Positions 1 to 9,116 of a DNA stretch of 64,000 nt are shown in pieces. A program made the translations under genes and the position numbers. The DNA comes from Bacteroidota bacterium (lineage in GTDB: Bacteria > Bacteroidota > Bacteroidia > Flavobacteriales > Weeksellaceae), in assembly GCA_023458535.1 (NCBI GenBank), contig JAEWYW010000048.1:44394-108393 (forward strand). Direction: 5' to 3'. The notes beneath the pieces are model-generated. The model was not told the origin of the DNA. It saw nothing but the letters and a program-made list of their open reading frames with translations, and searched no databases. The stretch's first letter is position 1, and the number at the start of each line of letters is the position of its first letter.

Positions 1-7
1 ATAAAAA

Positions 8-1129
8 CTATGCCATTGCACCCACTGAATGTGTTATGCCATACTCAGTTTCTGATATCATATAATCCACCACTTTGCGCAAATCACCGGTTTCCTTAAA
101 TACTTTTAGCTGTCGGTCGGCTCCTGTGCCGTTTTTCAAAATTTCCCAAGCGTATTCCACTTCGTTTCGGCATCCTAAATCATCTACTACATCATCTATA
201 AACTCTAAAAGTTCTTTTAAAAGAATAGCGTATGGCACAGATTCCTCCTTACCAAAATCAATTAAATGCGCATCGATACCGTCTTTGGAAGCACGCCATT
301 TGTTTTCTGTAAGCAATAATCTTCTATAGCTGCGGAAACTCATATTTTGCTGATGAAGTTTGTAGATTTTCGCCACTAAACTCTGCATGATTGCTGCTAA
401 ACAAACCGTTTCATCAATTCTTAAAGGCATATCGCAAATTCTGAATTCTATTGTTGGATAAAAAGGATGAACTCTTAAATCCCACCAGATTTTTTTAGCA
501 TTGTCAATGGTTCCAGTTTTTACCAGCAAAGCGATATAACTGTCTAATTCTGCTAAGGAATTGAAGTAACTTGGTATCCCCGTTCGTGGAAATTTAACGA
601 AAATCTCCTGTCGGTACGATTTGAATCCTGTATTGCTGCCAATCCAAAATGGTGAATTGGTAGATAATGCATAAACATGAGGCAAGAAGTAGCGCAAAAC
701 ATTTTGAATTCTTACTCCCTCTTCACGGTTGGGAATACCAATATGCACATGAAGTCCGAAAATAAGATTTTCACGTGCGACATCGCCCATGTCTTCCACA
801 ATTTTAATATATCGCTCTCCCTGAGTAATTGAATTGGCGTTCCAATGCGAGAAAGGATGCGTTCCTCCTCCTGAAACTCTCAAATTTTCCTCATGAGCTA
901 CCTCTATAAGGTTTTTTCGGAGCATAAAAAGTTCTTCTCTTGCCTGCTGAATATTATCGCAAATGCCAGTTTCCATCTCAATCATAGATTCGTGCATTTC
1001 GTACTTTATATTTTCGCTGAGGCGAGATTTTCCACCTTCGATAATTTTTGAAACATGAGAAACCAAATCCCGACTTTCCTGATCGATAATCTGATATTCT
1101 TCTTCAATGCCAATGGTAAATTTATGCAT
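8..1129 (-). CDS. YbdK-type carboxylate-amine ligase (GCS2 family)
   Basis: This protein belongs to the glutamate-cysteine ligase type 2 (GCS2/YbdK) family, which uses ATP to join an amine to a carboxylate of an amino acid. Seen: the N-terminal IGIEEEYQ segment with the acidic residues at 9-11 that bind metal and ATP in the family, a GLHVHIGI motif near residue 125, and a VHPFYPTIEFRICD stretch typical of the family core. The length, 373 residues, is normal for YbdK. It lies 21 bases after an ATP-grasp gene on the same strand, so the two ligases are probably co-transcribed. Its real substrates are unknown; YbdK proteins have only weak gamma-glutamylcysteine ligase activity, so glutathione synthesis should not be assumed. 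Confidence 0.88.
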   Translation of the reverse strand: MHKFTIGIEEEYQIIDQESRDLVSHVSKIIEGGKSRLSENIKYEMHESMIEMETGICDNIQQAREELFMLRKNLIEVAHEENLRVSGGGTHPFSHWNANSITQGERYIKIVEDMGDVARENLIFGLHVHIGIPNREEGVRIQNVLRYFLPHVYALSTNSPFWIGSNTGFKSYRQEIFVKFPRTGIPSYFNSLAELDSYIALLVKTGTIDNAKKIWWDLRVHPFYPTIEFRICDMPLRIDETVCLAAIMQSLVAKIYKLHQQNMSFRSYRRLLLTENKWRASKDGIDAHLIDFGKEESVPYAILLKELLEFIDDVVDDLGCRNEVEYAWEILKNGTGADRQLKVFKETGDLRKVVDYMISETEYGITHSVGAMA

Positions 1130-1150
1130 GACTTGTGTTTTTAAATGTTT

Positions 1151-2101
1151 CTATTTTGCAGAATTCTTCACAAAACTGCCCCAAGAAATCCGCGTTTCCC
1201 CTGGAACGTAACCTTCTGCTTTTTCTATCGCTAATTTGGCAGCGTGCTCAATAATCCAACTGAAATTTTCTTCACCTACGGAGTTTCTATCTGCATCTGG
1301 TGCAGGATTACAGAAATCGATAGCGATAGGAATTCCATCTCTCACTGCAAATTCCACAGTGTTAAAATCGTAACCCAATGCATCGTTAATGGTTAAAGTA
1401 TATTCTTCAATTTGTTTTAAAAGGCTGTCCAGTTCTGCACCAGAAGTTTTATGGGTGGTTTCGTAGCGCAGATGAGGTTCATTTCTTGGCTCGTATGGCA
1501 TAATGTGTACATACTTTTTTCCTAAACAATACACTCTGTAATAATCATCGAAAACAATTTCCTCCTGTAAAAGCATTACCAACTCGTGAGTCTGACTGTG
1601 TTTGTCCCAAAGGTCTTCAGGACTCTTCACTTTATAAACATCTCTCCAGCCGCCTCCATCATGAGGTTTCATATACGCTGGAAAACCTACATAATTGAAA
1701 ATATAATCCCAATCCTGAGGATGTTTCATATTTCTGAAAGAATTTTCCTTGGTGTTTGCTGGCCTTTCGTAAGAGGGTAAAAGTATGGTTTTAGGCACTG
1801 GTACGCCCAATTTTATCATCAATGCATTGTTGAAAAACTTTTCATCTGCACTCCACCAAAAAGGGTTGTTGATGACGTAAGTTCCGTTCAAAGAAGCATT
1901 TTTAAGGTAAGCTCTATAAAAAGGAACATCATGCGAAATTCTATCTATAATGACTGCATATCCATAATCTACTCCCTGTTCCAGTTTGTCGATAGAAACA
2001 GCTTCAGCGGTATATTCGCCGTTGCCTATTTCGTTTATTTTATCGATAACCGCCCAAGGAAAAGTGTCCTCCATTCCGAAAAGAATTCCAATTTTTTTCA
2101 T
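1151..2101 (-). CDS. ATP-grasp ligase, substrate unknown
   Basis: A 316-residue protein with an ATP-grasp fold. Seen: a glycine-rich loop AYMKPHDGGGWRD in the middle, an acidic/asparagine metal site near the C-terminus (VEFAVRDG followed by IDFCNPAPD), and a Rossmann-like N-terminus. I start it at the ATG at 2099-2101 (MKKIGILFG). An upstream in-frame ATG at 2179 would add 26 basic, low-complexity residues that look non-coding. ATP-grasp enzymes activate a carboxylate as acyl phosphate and ligate it to an amine or thiol. Its neighbour downstream is a YbdK-type ligase and upstream an esterase, suggesting a small pathway for an amide-linked metabolite. The product is not predictable from sequence alone. 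Confidence 0.82.
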   Translation of the reverse strand: MKKIGILFGMEDTFPWAVIDKINEIGNGEYTAEAVSIDKLEQGVDYGYAVIIDRISHDVPFYRAYLKNASLNGTYVINNPFWWSADEKFFNNALMIKLGVPVPKTILLPSYERPANTKENSFRNMKHPQDWDYIFNYVGFPAYMKPHDGGGWRDVYKVKSPEDLWDKHSQTHELVMLLQEEIVFDDYYRVYCLGKKYVHIMPYEPRNEPHLRYETTHKTSGAELDSLLKQIEEYTLTINDALGYDFNTVEFAVRDGIPIAIDFCNPAPDADRNSVGEENFSWIIEHAAKLAIEKAEGYVPGETRISWGSFVKNSAK

Positions 2102-2208
2102 ATATTTTTGTTTGTTGATTTGTTGTGATGTTTTGTCTTTCTGTTTTCCTGCAAGTTTTATACGGCGCAATTTATACATTGGTTTTCAGTTAGATTGTTA
2201 CAAAACCG

Positions 2209-2922
2209 TTAACTAAAATAGGCTCCTATAAATTTTGGGAAAACCATTCTCCATAATGGCCAATCGTGATTGATCCACTTTTGTTCGTCGTACCACACCG
2301 AAATTCCTTTTTGCTCGAGAATTCCTTTCATTTCCACGTTTTTGTCTTTGCAGATATCTTCGTCTGAAGTGCTTAAAACAATGTTCATGTGTTTGTATTT
2401 CCAAGCTTCGTCATTCAGTAAAAATTCTCGAGGTGAATTGAAAAATACTTGATCATTTGAGAAACCGTCCATAAAATTTCTGATGCTAAACGCTCCCGAC
2501 ATTGCAAAAAGATGAGACACCAAGTCTGGATTTCTAAATGCGAAGTTGGCGGCATGATAACCTCCAAAACTTGCACCTGCTACTGCTACTCTGTGGGTTT
2601 GATGGAGCTTTTGGATGTAAGGAACAAATTCCTGAACCAGAAACTGCATGTATTTTTCGTAATTGTTCATCCTTTCTTGAGGATGAATTTTTTCATCATA
2701 AAAACTCCATTCATCAATAGTTTGAATGTTGTATAATTTTACTTTACCATTATCTACAAACCAGTCAATGCTTCCGTTTAAACCGAAATCGTGGTTTTGG
2801 GTATATTGACCTTGTGATGTAGGAAACATGATTATGGGATAACCATAGCTCCCTGTAACTTCTACTTTTAAGGGTAAGTTTAAAATATGAGAGTAAAATT
2901 CTGTGTGTTCAATCTGCGGCAT
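2209..2922 (-). CDS. Esterase D-like alpha/beta hydrolase
   Basis: A 237-residue cytoplasmic-looking hydrolase of the esterase D / putative esterase family. Seen: the nucleophile elbow GASFGG with Ser118, an acidic residue in the STSDED region near 187, and a histidine at 219 in INHDWPLWR, which complete a plausible Ser-Asp-His triad. There is no signal peptide. The gene is on the same strand as the ATP-grasp and YbdK ligase genes, with a 107-base gap to the first. The family includes S-formylglutathione hydrolases and peptide-metabolite esterases; context favours a role in the same unknown pathway as the ligases rather than formaldehyde detoxification, for which no dehydrogenase partner is present here. 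Confidence 0.8.
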   Translation of the reverse strand: MPQIEHTEFYSHILNLPLKVEVTGSYGYPIIMFPTSQGQYTQNHDFGLNGSIDWFVDNGKVKLYNIQTIDEWSFYDEKIHPQERMNNYEKYMQFLVQEFVPYIQKLHQTHRVAVAGASFGGYHAANFAFRNPDLVSHLFAMSGAFSIRNFMDGFSNDQVFFNSPREFLLNDEAWKYKHMNIVLSTSDEDICKDKNVEMKGILEQKGISVWYDEQKWINHDWPLWRMVFPKFIGAYFS

Positions 2923-3050
2923 TTGTAGTTTTTTTTGAATAAACCAATAATACGAAAAAAAATAGAATGTTACGGAATTAAGTTCTAAAAAAGTAAAAAA
3001 AGATCACAACCCTTGCATTATATATTTGAATTATTATAATTCATTGTTAT

Positions 3051-4181
3051 TTATTGATTTTGCATGCTGCCTGAATTTTGTTGAGGACTAACGTCTAGAG
3101 GGTTTTCTGGATTGTCGTAATACAGCCATTCCATCGCCCTAGGAAATTCCTGCGACCAATAGAACTCGTTATGAGTTCCGTTGGGGTTGATGCTGGTCTT
3201 CACTTCAAAATCAAATAACTTTTGTGCTTCCCATTTTTTAAGATGATCTTCAAACTCATGTATTCGGTTGACCATTTTTGCTCCTTCCTGCTCGCCGCCA
3301 TAAATGTAAATTTTTGTCTCAAAAGGATGTCGAAAACGCATCATTGGGAAATTGTTATCAGGTTCAATCCACAGCGAAGGCGAAAAAACCAACAATTTAG
3401 AATATACTTCAGGGTATAGAAAACCACTGTAAATGCTGATCAGGGCGCCCAAAGAACTGCCACCAATACCTGTGTTTTCGCGGTCTTTTTTGGTGCGGTA
3501 AGTTTTATCAATATACGGCTTTAAAGTGTCTGTAATAAAACGGATGTATTTTTTGCCTTCAGAACCACTTGCAATATTGTCATTGTCGAAAATATATTCC
3601 TTAATTCTATTGGAATCTCCATGATCAACAGCAATTACAATGATATCTCCACGTCCGTACTCTGTTAAAACAGACAGTTTGCGGTCAATTTCCCAGTTGC
3701 CAAATTCACTGCCGTTATTGAATAAATTTTGTGCATCTTGAAGGTAAAGAACGGGATAAGAGGTATCGGTCTCGTAATAATTATAAGGCAAAAGCGCCCA
3801 AACTTTTCTATACCTGTCGAGTTGTGGAATATAAAAATCATCGTCAACAACTTCAATGATCGGAAAAAATTCTTCTTTAAAAGGTCCCCAGTTCAGACGC
3901 CAATTGGTAACAATATCTGAAACTGTTTTCTGAGAAATACTGGCTTTTCTGTTGGGCGTAATGTTTCCATTTTCGTCAAGTTCAACATTTTCCCACCCGC
4001 CTTTCGTGAATTTGTATTCAACAATTTCTGGTAGCAAATCGTCTGAAATTTCAATTTCGAAACTGTTGGGAACAATTTCCTTCAACCGGAAATCATGGCT
4101 GCGCGGATCCCACTTATTAAAACTTCCTGTGATGTATACTGGTCTGTCGTCATTGATGGGCGTTGTTACTTGAAATTTCAT
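3051..4181 (-). CDS. Two-domain esterase with N-terminal starch-binding-like fold
   Basis: A 376-residue protein. Residues 1 to about 95 look like a small beta-sandwich of the carbohydrate-binding/E-set kind: YITGSFNKWDPRSHDF followed by VEYKFTKGGWENVELDENG closely resembles CBM20/CBM48-like modules. Residues 125-355 are an esterase D-type alpha/beta hydrolase with GGSSLGA (probable nucleophile Ser243) and His337 in GTHNE. No signal peptide is visible. It diverges from the glycogen operon across 156 bases, and CBM48 is also the module of GlgB, so a polysaccharide or glucan-linked ester substrate is possible; related two-domain esterases act on siderophores or acyl sugars. The C-terminal 20 residues are Ser/Gln/Asn-rich and probably disordered. 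Confidence 0.78.
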   Translation of the reverse strand: MKFQVTTPINDDRPVYITGSFNKWDPRSHDFRLKEIVPNSFEIEISDDLLPEIVEYKFTKGGWENVELDENGNITPNRKASISQKTVSDIVTNWRLNWGPFKEEFFPIIEVVDDDFYIPQLDRYRKVWALLPYNYYETDTSYPVLYLQDAQNLFNNGSEFGNWEIDRKLSVLTEYGRGDIIVIAVDHGDSNRIKEYIFDNDNIASGSEGKKYIRFITDTLKPYIDKTYRTKKDRENTGIGGSSLGALISIYSGFLYPEVYSKLLVFSPSLWIEPDNNFPMMRFRHPFETKIYIYGGEQEGAKMVNRIHEFEDHLKKWEAQKLFDFEVKTSINPNGTHNEFYWSQEFPRAMEWLYYDNPENPLDVSPQQNSGSMQNQ

Positions 4182-4283
4182 CTTGTGTGTTTACTCTTTT
4201 AAAGATTTAAAAATACTTAAATTTTCAATTAAAAATTAATTGAAATTTATTAAAAAATCGTCATGCAGCAGATAATAAATTAA

Positions 4284-4291
4284 TATATTTG
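4284..4291 (+). promoter_or_regulatory. Possible -7 box before glgB
   Basis: TATATTTG matches the Bacteroidota -7 consensus TAnnTTTG, 46 bases before the glgB start. No TTG stands at the usual 17-20 base spacing upstream, so the assignment is weak. Confidence 0.3.
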
Positions 4292-4337
4292 AGAATATGC
4301 ATTTTAAGCTCACTATCTTTTAATTAATCTTAAAACT

Positions 4338-6272
4338 TTGGTCAAAAGATACTCCTTATTTACAGATAAAGATATCATCCTTTTTCGGGAAGGAAGGCAT
4401 TATCATTTGTATGAAAAGTTCGGTGCTCATTCTATAAAAAAGGAAAAATCAGTATATTTTGCAGTTTGGGTTCCTCATGTAAAAAAGGTTTCTTTAATAG
4501 GAGATTTTAATCATTGGAATGCTACAGGTTATGAGCTTTTTCCTAGAAAAGATGCTTCGGGAATTTGGGAAGGCATGATTGATGAAATTCCTTGGGGAAC
4601 ACGCTACAAATATGAGATTGAAACTTATGATGGAAAAATTCTCAGAAAAAGCGATCCTTTTGCTTTAAGTTGGGAGCAAAATAACATTGCCGCATCCCTC
4701 TTATCTACTACGTGGTATGAATGGAGTGATAAAGATTGGATGAATTCCAGAAGTTCAAAAAACAGTTTGCAGGCGCCTATATCTGTCTATGAAGTTCATA
4801 TAGGATCATGGATGCGCAATGAGAAAGACGCTGAGAAGTTTTTGAACTATCGTGAAATCGCTAAAAAATTGGTTCCTTATGTTGTGGAAATGGGTTTTAC
4901 TCATGTGGAACTAATGCCCATTATGGAATATCCTTATGATCCGAGTTGGGGGTATCAGATTACGGGTTTCTATGCGGCAACTTCGCGTTTTGGTTCGCCT
5001 CAAGATTGCATGTTTCTCATTAATGAATTTCATAGAAATGGAATAGGGGTAATTCTTGATTGGGTGCCTTCACATTTTCCAGGAGACGAAAATGGCTTGC
5101 ACTTTTTTAATAGTGAGCCTCTTTATGAGTACGCCGACCCTCAGAAAGGTTTCCATCCTGAGTGGAAATCCTATATTTTTGATTATGGAAAGCCGGAGGT
5201 AAAATCTTTTTTAATTTCAAATGCTATCTTTTGGCTTGATCGTTATCATGCTGATGGTTTAAGGGTGGATGCTGTCACTTCTATGCTGTATCTGGATTAT
5301 GCACGTGGTGACGGAGAGTGGAAACCCAATATTTTAGGTGGTAACGAGAACCTGGAAGCCAAAGCTTTCTTGAGGGATTTCAATACTGCGGTTCACCGAA
5401 ATTATCCTGATGTTTTAACCATTGCTGAAGAAAGTTCAGACTACCCATTGCTTACAAAGCCAGTAGCAGAAGGCGGAATTGGTTTTAATATGAAATGGAT
5501 GATGGGTTGGATGCACGATTCGTTGAAATATTTTAAGGAAGATTTCGAACATAGAAAATATGCGCACCACAAGCTTACCTTTGCCATTTGGTATGCTTTT
5601 AAAGAAAAATATATGATGCCCTTGTCGCATGATGAAGTGGTACACGGAAAATCGAGTTTGATCTATAAAATGAAAGGCAATGAGTGGCAGAAATTTGCTA
5701 ACTTAAGACTCTTATTGACAATGATGTACACGTATCCTGGAGCGAAACTACTTTTTATGGGAAATGAGTTCGGACAGACAAGTGAATGGAATTTTATGAA
5801 AAATTTAGACTGGCACCTGTTGCAGTATCCCATTCATGTCGGACTTCAGAACTGGGTGAAAAAACTCAATTTTTTATACAAAAATGAACCCGCCCTATAC
5901 CAAAACCAATTCGACAACAAAGGTTTTGAATGGTTGGAAGCTGATGACGACGAAAATTCCGTTTATGTGTATACAAGGAAAGGTGTCGAAAAAGATGATG
6001 TTGTATTGGTTGTCTTGAATATGCAGCCCAATACGATAGACTATAGGATTGGATTGGAATCTGGACTTTTCTGGAGTGTTATTGCCAATTCCGATGATGA
6101 AATATACGGCGGCAGTGGGGTAGCAGCAGAAGTATCAGGAATGGATAGCATCAAATGGAAATCTTTCAAAAAAAGTTTTGTACTTAAAGTACCTCCGTTA
6201 GCAGCCGTAATTCTCCGACAGCAGAAAAATAAAACAAAAAACTTGAAAACAGTTCAATCAGCAAACATATAA
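4338..6272 (+). CDS. glgB: 1,4-alpha-glucan branching enzyme
   Basis: GlgB moves alpha-1,4-glucan segments to form alpha-1,6 branches in glycogen. Seen: a CBM48 module at about 35-115 (GDFNHWN), then a GH13 catalytic barrel with the family motifs DGLRVDAVTSMLYLD (nucleophile Asp311), TIAEESSD (acid/base Glu364) and LSHDEVVHGKSSL (Asp432). The 644-residue length fits the short form without the extra N1 domain. The start is TTG at 4338: the frame is closed by a stop at 4305 and there is no ATG before a region already conserved in the family, so TTG is the reasonable start. glgA follows after four bases, so the genes are co-transcribed and probably translationally coupled. Confidence 0.95.
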   Translation: MVKRYSLFTDKDIILFREGRHYHLYEKFGAHSIKKEKSVYFAVWVPHVKKVSLIGDFNHWNATGYELFPRKDASGIWEGMIDEIPWGTRYKYEIETYDGKILRKSDPFALSWEQNNIAASLLSTTWYEWSDKDWMNSRSSKNSLQAPISVYEVHIGSWMRNEKDAEKFLNYREIAKKLVPYVVEMGFTHVELMPIMEYPYDPSWGYQITGFYAATSRFGSPQDCMFLINEFHRNGIGVILDWVPSHFPGDENGLHFFNSEPLYEYADPQKGFHPEWKSYIFDYGKPEVKSFLISNAIFWLDRYHADGLRVDAVTSMLYLDYARGDGEWKPNILGGNENLEAKAFLRDFNTAVHRNYPDVLTIAEESSDYPLLTKPVAEGGIGFNMKWMMGWMHDSLKYFKEDFEHRKYAHHKLTFAIWYAFKEKYMMPLSHDEVVHGKSSLIYKMKGNEWQKFANLRLLLTMMYTYPGAKLLFMGNEFGQTSEWNFMKNLDWHLLQYPIHVGLQNWVKKLNFLYKNEPALYQNQFDNKGFEWLEADDDENSVYVYTRKGVEKDDVVLVVLNMQPNTIDYRIGLESGLFWSVIANSDDEIYGGSGVAAEVSGMDSIKWKSFKKSFVLKVPPLAAVILRQQKNKTKNLKTVQSANI

Positions 6273-6276
6273 ATTC

Positions 6277-7683
6277 ATGAAAATATTTCACCTCAGTATG
6301 GAGTGTTATCCCATCGCGAAAGTTGGAGGTTTGGCCGATGTGGTGGGTGCGCTTCCGAAATATCAAAATAAAATTGAAGACATTGACGCCAGCGTTGTGA
6401 TGCCGTGGTACAATAAAGATTTTGTACATCAACATAGTTTTGATACCATTTTTGAAGGTTCAATTCATTTGGCAGGAAATCAGTATCAGATTGTTGTGAT
6501 GAAAGAAACCACGAGGGAGCTGGGTTTTGATCTTTATTTGGTGAAAGTTCCAGGTCTTTTGGATCGCGATAATCCTTACGGTTATCAGGATGAAAATTTT
6601 CAGTTTTTAGCCTTTCAGATGAGTGTTTTATCATGGTTAACAAAAGAAAAAATTCGTCCAGATGTGTTGCATTGTCACGATTATCATACAGGTTTAGTAC
6701 CATTTATGATTGAAAATTGTCCCGAATATCAGTTCTTAAAAGGTGTGAAAACCATAGGAACTATTCACAATGGAGAATATCAAGGCATTATGGATTGGAA
6801 GATGGCTCAATATTTCCCTGATTATGATAAAAATAAATGGGGTTTGTTGGATTGGAATGGATACATCAATCCTTTAGCATGTCTCATTAAATGCGCCCAC
6901 GCCTTTACAACGGTTTCGCAAGGATATTTAGATGAACTTTTTCACTCTTTCAGAGGATTGGAAAGTTTGGTTCGGACAGAATTCGCAAAAGCTTATGGAA
7001 TCATCAATGGTATCGATACCGAAGTTTGGAACCCCAAAACAGATCCCATGTTAGATGCCAATTATGACATTGAAACAGCCTTAAAAGGTAAAAAACAGGG
7101 GAAGGAGCTTGTCTGTTCTCAATACCAGCTGAAACCTAATTTGCCACTATTCATATTTATAGGTCGATTCGCTACCGAAAAAGGAGCAGATCTGTTGCCT
7201 GATGTGATCTGGAAAGCCATTAAAGAGAACTCAGGTAGACTCAATATTATGGTTCTCGGGTCGGGCAATGATTATATAGAAAGCAAACTTCAGGAGCTGA
7301 ACTATATATATGAAAACTTTGCTTTGGATGTAGGCTACAAAGAGCATTTATCGCATAAAATGTATGCTTCGGCAGATTTTCTTTTGATGCCTTCTCGTGT
7401 AGAACCCTGCGGACTTAATCAAATGTATGCAATGCGCTACGGAACAGTACCCGTGGTGAGTTATACAGGTGGTTTGAAAGATACCGTAAAAGATATTTCA
7501 TCGGGCGGTGCCGGTATTAATTTTACCAATGTTGGAGTTGATGATATCGTTCACGCCATCGACAGAGCCATGGATATTTACGAACAAAAAGAAGTCATGG
7601 AAAAATTGGTAATGGAAAATATGAAGTTTGATTTTGCATGGGAAAATTCTGCAGTAAAATATATTGATCTTTATAAGCAATAA
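6277..7683 (+). CDS. glgA: Glycogen synthase (ADP-glucose, GT5)
   Basis: GlgA extends the glucan chain from ADP-glucose. Seen: the N-terminal sugar-nucleotide binding motif KVGGLADVVGALP beginning at Lys15, the central IHNGEYQGIMDW region, the FIGRFATEKGADL segment of the C-terminal Rossmann domain, and the SRVEPCGLNQMYAMRYG motif that carries the conserved glutamate of retaining GT-B enzymes. The length of 468 residues is usual. It follows glgB by four bases and precedes glgC by 44, so the three genes form one synthetic operon. No phosphorylase or debranching enzyme lies in this window. Confidence 0.95.
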   Translation: MKIFHLSMECYPIAKVGGLADVVGALPKYQNKIEDIDASVVMPWYNKDFVHQHSFDTIFEGSIHLAGNQYQIVVMKETTRELGFDLYLVKVPGLLDRDNPYGYQDENFQFLAFQMSVLSWLTKEKIRPDVLHCHDYHTGLVPFMIENCPEYQFLKGVKTIGTIHNGEYQGIMDWKMAQYFPDYDKNKWGLLDWNGYINPLACLIKCAHAFTTVSQGYLDELFHSFRGLESLVRTEFAKAYGIINGIDTEVWNPKTDPMLDANYDIETALKGKKQGKELVCSQYQLKPNLPLFIFIGRFATEKGADLLPDVIWKAIKENSGRLNIMVLGSGNDYIESKLQELNYIYENFALDVGYKEHLSHKMYASADFLLMPSRVEPCGLNQMYAMRYGTVPVVSYTGGLKDTVKDISSGGAGINFTNVGVDDIVHAIDRAMDIYEQKEVMEKLVMENMKFDFAWENSAVKYIDLYKQ

Positions 7684-7727
7684 ATCAGAAATAAATACTA
7701 AATTAGAAACACCAAACACAAATATTT

Positions 7728-8999
7728 ATGAGGCGTAATGTTATCTCCATAGTTTTAGGAGGTGGTAGAGGGACAAGACTATTTCCATTAACACAATCCA
7801 GATCTAAACCTGCGGTACCTATTGCCGGAAAATACAGATTGGTGGATATTCCTATTTCCAATTGTTTGAACTCGGGTTTTAATAAAATTCTGGTGCTCAC
7901 TCAGTTTAATTCCGCTTCATTAAATGCACACATCAAAAATTCTTATCATTTCGATATTTTCAGCAAAGGTTTTGTAGATATACTTGCTGCGGAACAAAAT
8001 ATTGGTGACGATTCTTGGTATCAGGGTACAGCAGACGCAGTGCGCCAATCCATGAAACATCTTGAAAAATACGAATATGATTATATCTTAATCCTCTCTG
8101 GCGACCAGCTTTATCAAATGGATTTTAATGAAATGCTTGATTACCACATCGATAATGATGGTGATATCACCGTTGCCACAATCCCTGTAAAAGCCAAAGA
8201 CGCAACAGGTTTTGGAATTTTAAAAGCAGATGACGAGGGTAACATCACTTCTTTTGTGGAAAAACCAGGCATGGATGTTTTAAGTGGTCTTCAATCTGAA
8301 GTTTCAGATCTCAATAAATTAAAGGGTAAGGAATATCTAGCTTCTATGGGTATTTATATTTTTTCAAGAAATATCCTGAAGAAAATGTTTGACGAAGGTG
8401 CAGGAGACGATTTTGGAAAAGACATCATTCCAAATGCCATTACCAATTATAAAATATTAAGTTTTCAATACGACGGTTACTGGACGGATATTGGTACCAT
8501 CGAATCGTTCTACGAAGCCAATCTCGATTTGTGTCAGGATTTGCCTCAGTTCAATCTCTTTTCGGAAAATCCTATTTATACTAGAGCGAGAATGCTGCCT
8601 CCATCCAAGGTCAATGGTTCTTATGTGAGCAAAGCTTTATTCGGTGACGGATGTATCATCATGGCTGATAAGATTGAAAATTCCATCATCGGCAACAGAA
8701 CGCGTATTGATAAAGGCAGTACCATCGTTAATTCCTATATCATGGGTGCAGATTTTTATCAGGATACTGCAGAAATTATGCAGAATGACAAGAAGGGACA
8801 CCCCAATATGGGAGTAGGTAAATTTTGTTATATAGACCACGCTATTCTCGATAAAAACTGTAAAATAGGTGATAATGTGAGGATTATTGGAGGTAAACAT
8901 CTCAGTGATGGAGATTTTCCCACCTATTCCGTACAAGATGGAATTATTGTAGTGAAAAAAGGTGCAGTAATTCCTCCAGGAACACTCGTCGGTTATTAA
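7728..8999 (+). CDS. glgC: Glucose-1-phosphate adenylyltransferase
   Basis: GlgC makes ADP-glucose from glucose 1-phosphate and ATP, the committed step of glycogen synthesis. Seen: the nucleotidyltransferase signature GGGRGTRLFPLT at 11-22, SKPAVPIAGKYRLVDIPISN, the FVEKP substrate motif in the middle, and a C-terminal left-handed beta-helix with hexapeptide character (GDGCIIMADKIENSIIGNRTRI). The 423-residue length is normal. It is the third gene of the glg operon. In better-studied bacteria this enzyme is the allosteric control point; which effectors act here cannot be read from the sequence. Confidence 0.95.
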   Translation: MRRNVISIVLGGGRGTRLFPLTQSRSKPAVPIAGKYRLVDIPISNCLNSGFNKILVLTQFNSASLNAHIKNSYHFDIFSKGFVDILAAEQNIGDDSWYQGTADAVRQSMKHLEKYEYDYILILSGDQLYQMDFNEMLDYHIDNDGDITVATIPVKAKDATGFGILKADDEGNITSFVEKPGMDVLSGLQSEVSDLNKLKGKEYLASMGIYIFSRNILKKMFDEGAGDDFGKDIIPNAITNYKILSFQYDGYWTDIGTIESFYEANLDLCQDLPQFNLFSENPIYTRARMLPPSKVNGSYVSKALFGDGCIIMADKIENSIIGNRTRIDKGSTIVNSYIMGADFYQDTAEIMQNDKKGHPNMGVGKFCYIDHAILDKNCKIGDNVRIIGGKHLSDGDFPTYSVQDGIIVVKKGAVIPPGTLVGY

Positions 9000-9081
9000 T
9001 AAACTCTCTTTCACGTCTGAAACTTTGAAATAAAATAATATTTTATCTCTAATAGGGCAGCATTCATTTACCTAGACAGTG

Positions 9082-9112
9082 TTGTTAGTTTTTTTTATTT
9101 ATAGTACTTTTG
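9082..9112 (+). promoter_or_regulatory. Bacteroidota-type promoter, possibly leaderless
   Basis: TTG at 9082-9084, a 20-base spacer and TACTTTTG at 9105-9112 match the TTG-N17-20-TAnnTTTG pattern. The ATG at 9117 begins four bases after the box, so transcription would start at or next to the start codon. Confidence 0.45.
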
Positions 9113-9116
9113 CGAT

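Noticed and set aside
2102..2179. Extending the ATP-grasp gene to 2179
   Set aside because: The extra 26 residues are basic and low in complexity, and the family normally begins at the Rossmann strand MKKIGILFG.
6293..6703. A 136-codon open frame antisense to glgA
   Set aside because: It lies wholly within glgA, whose motifs are clear, and its translation has no recognisable domain or signal.
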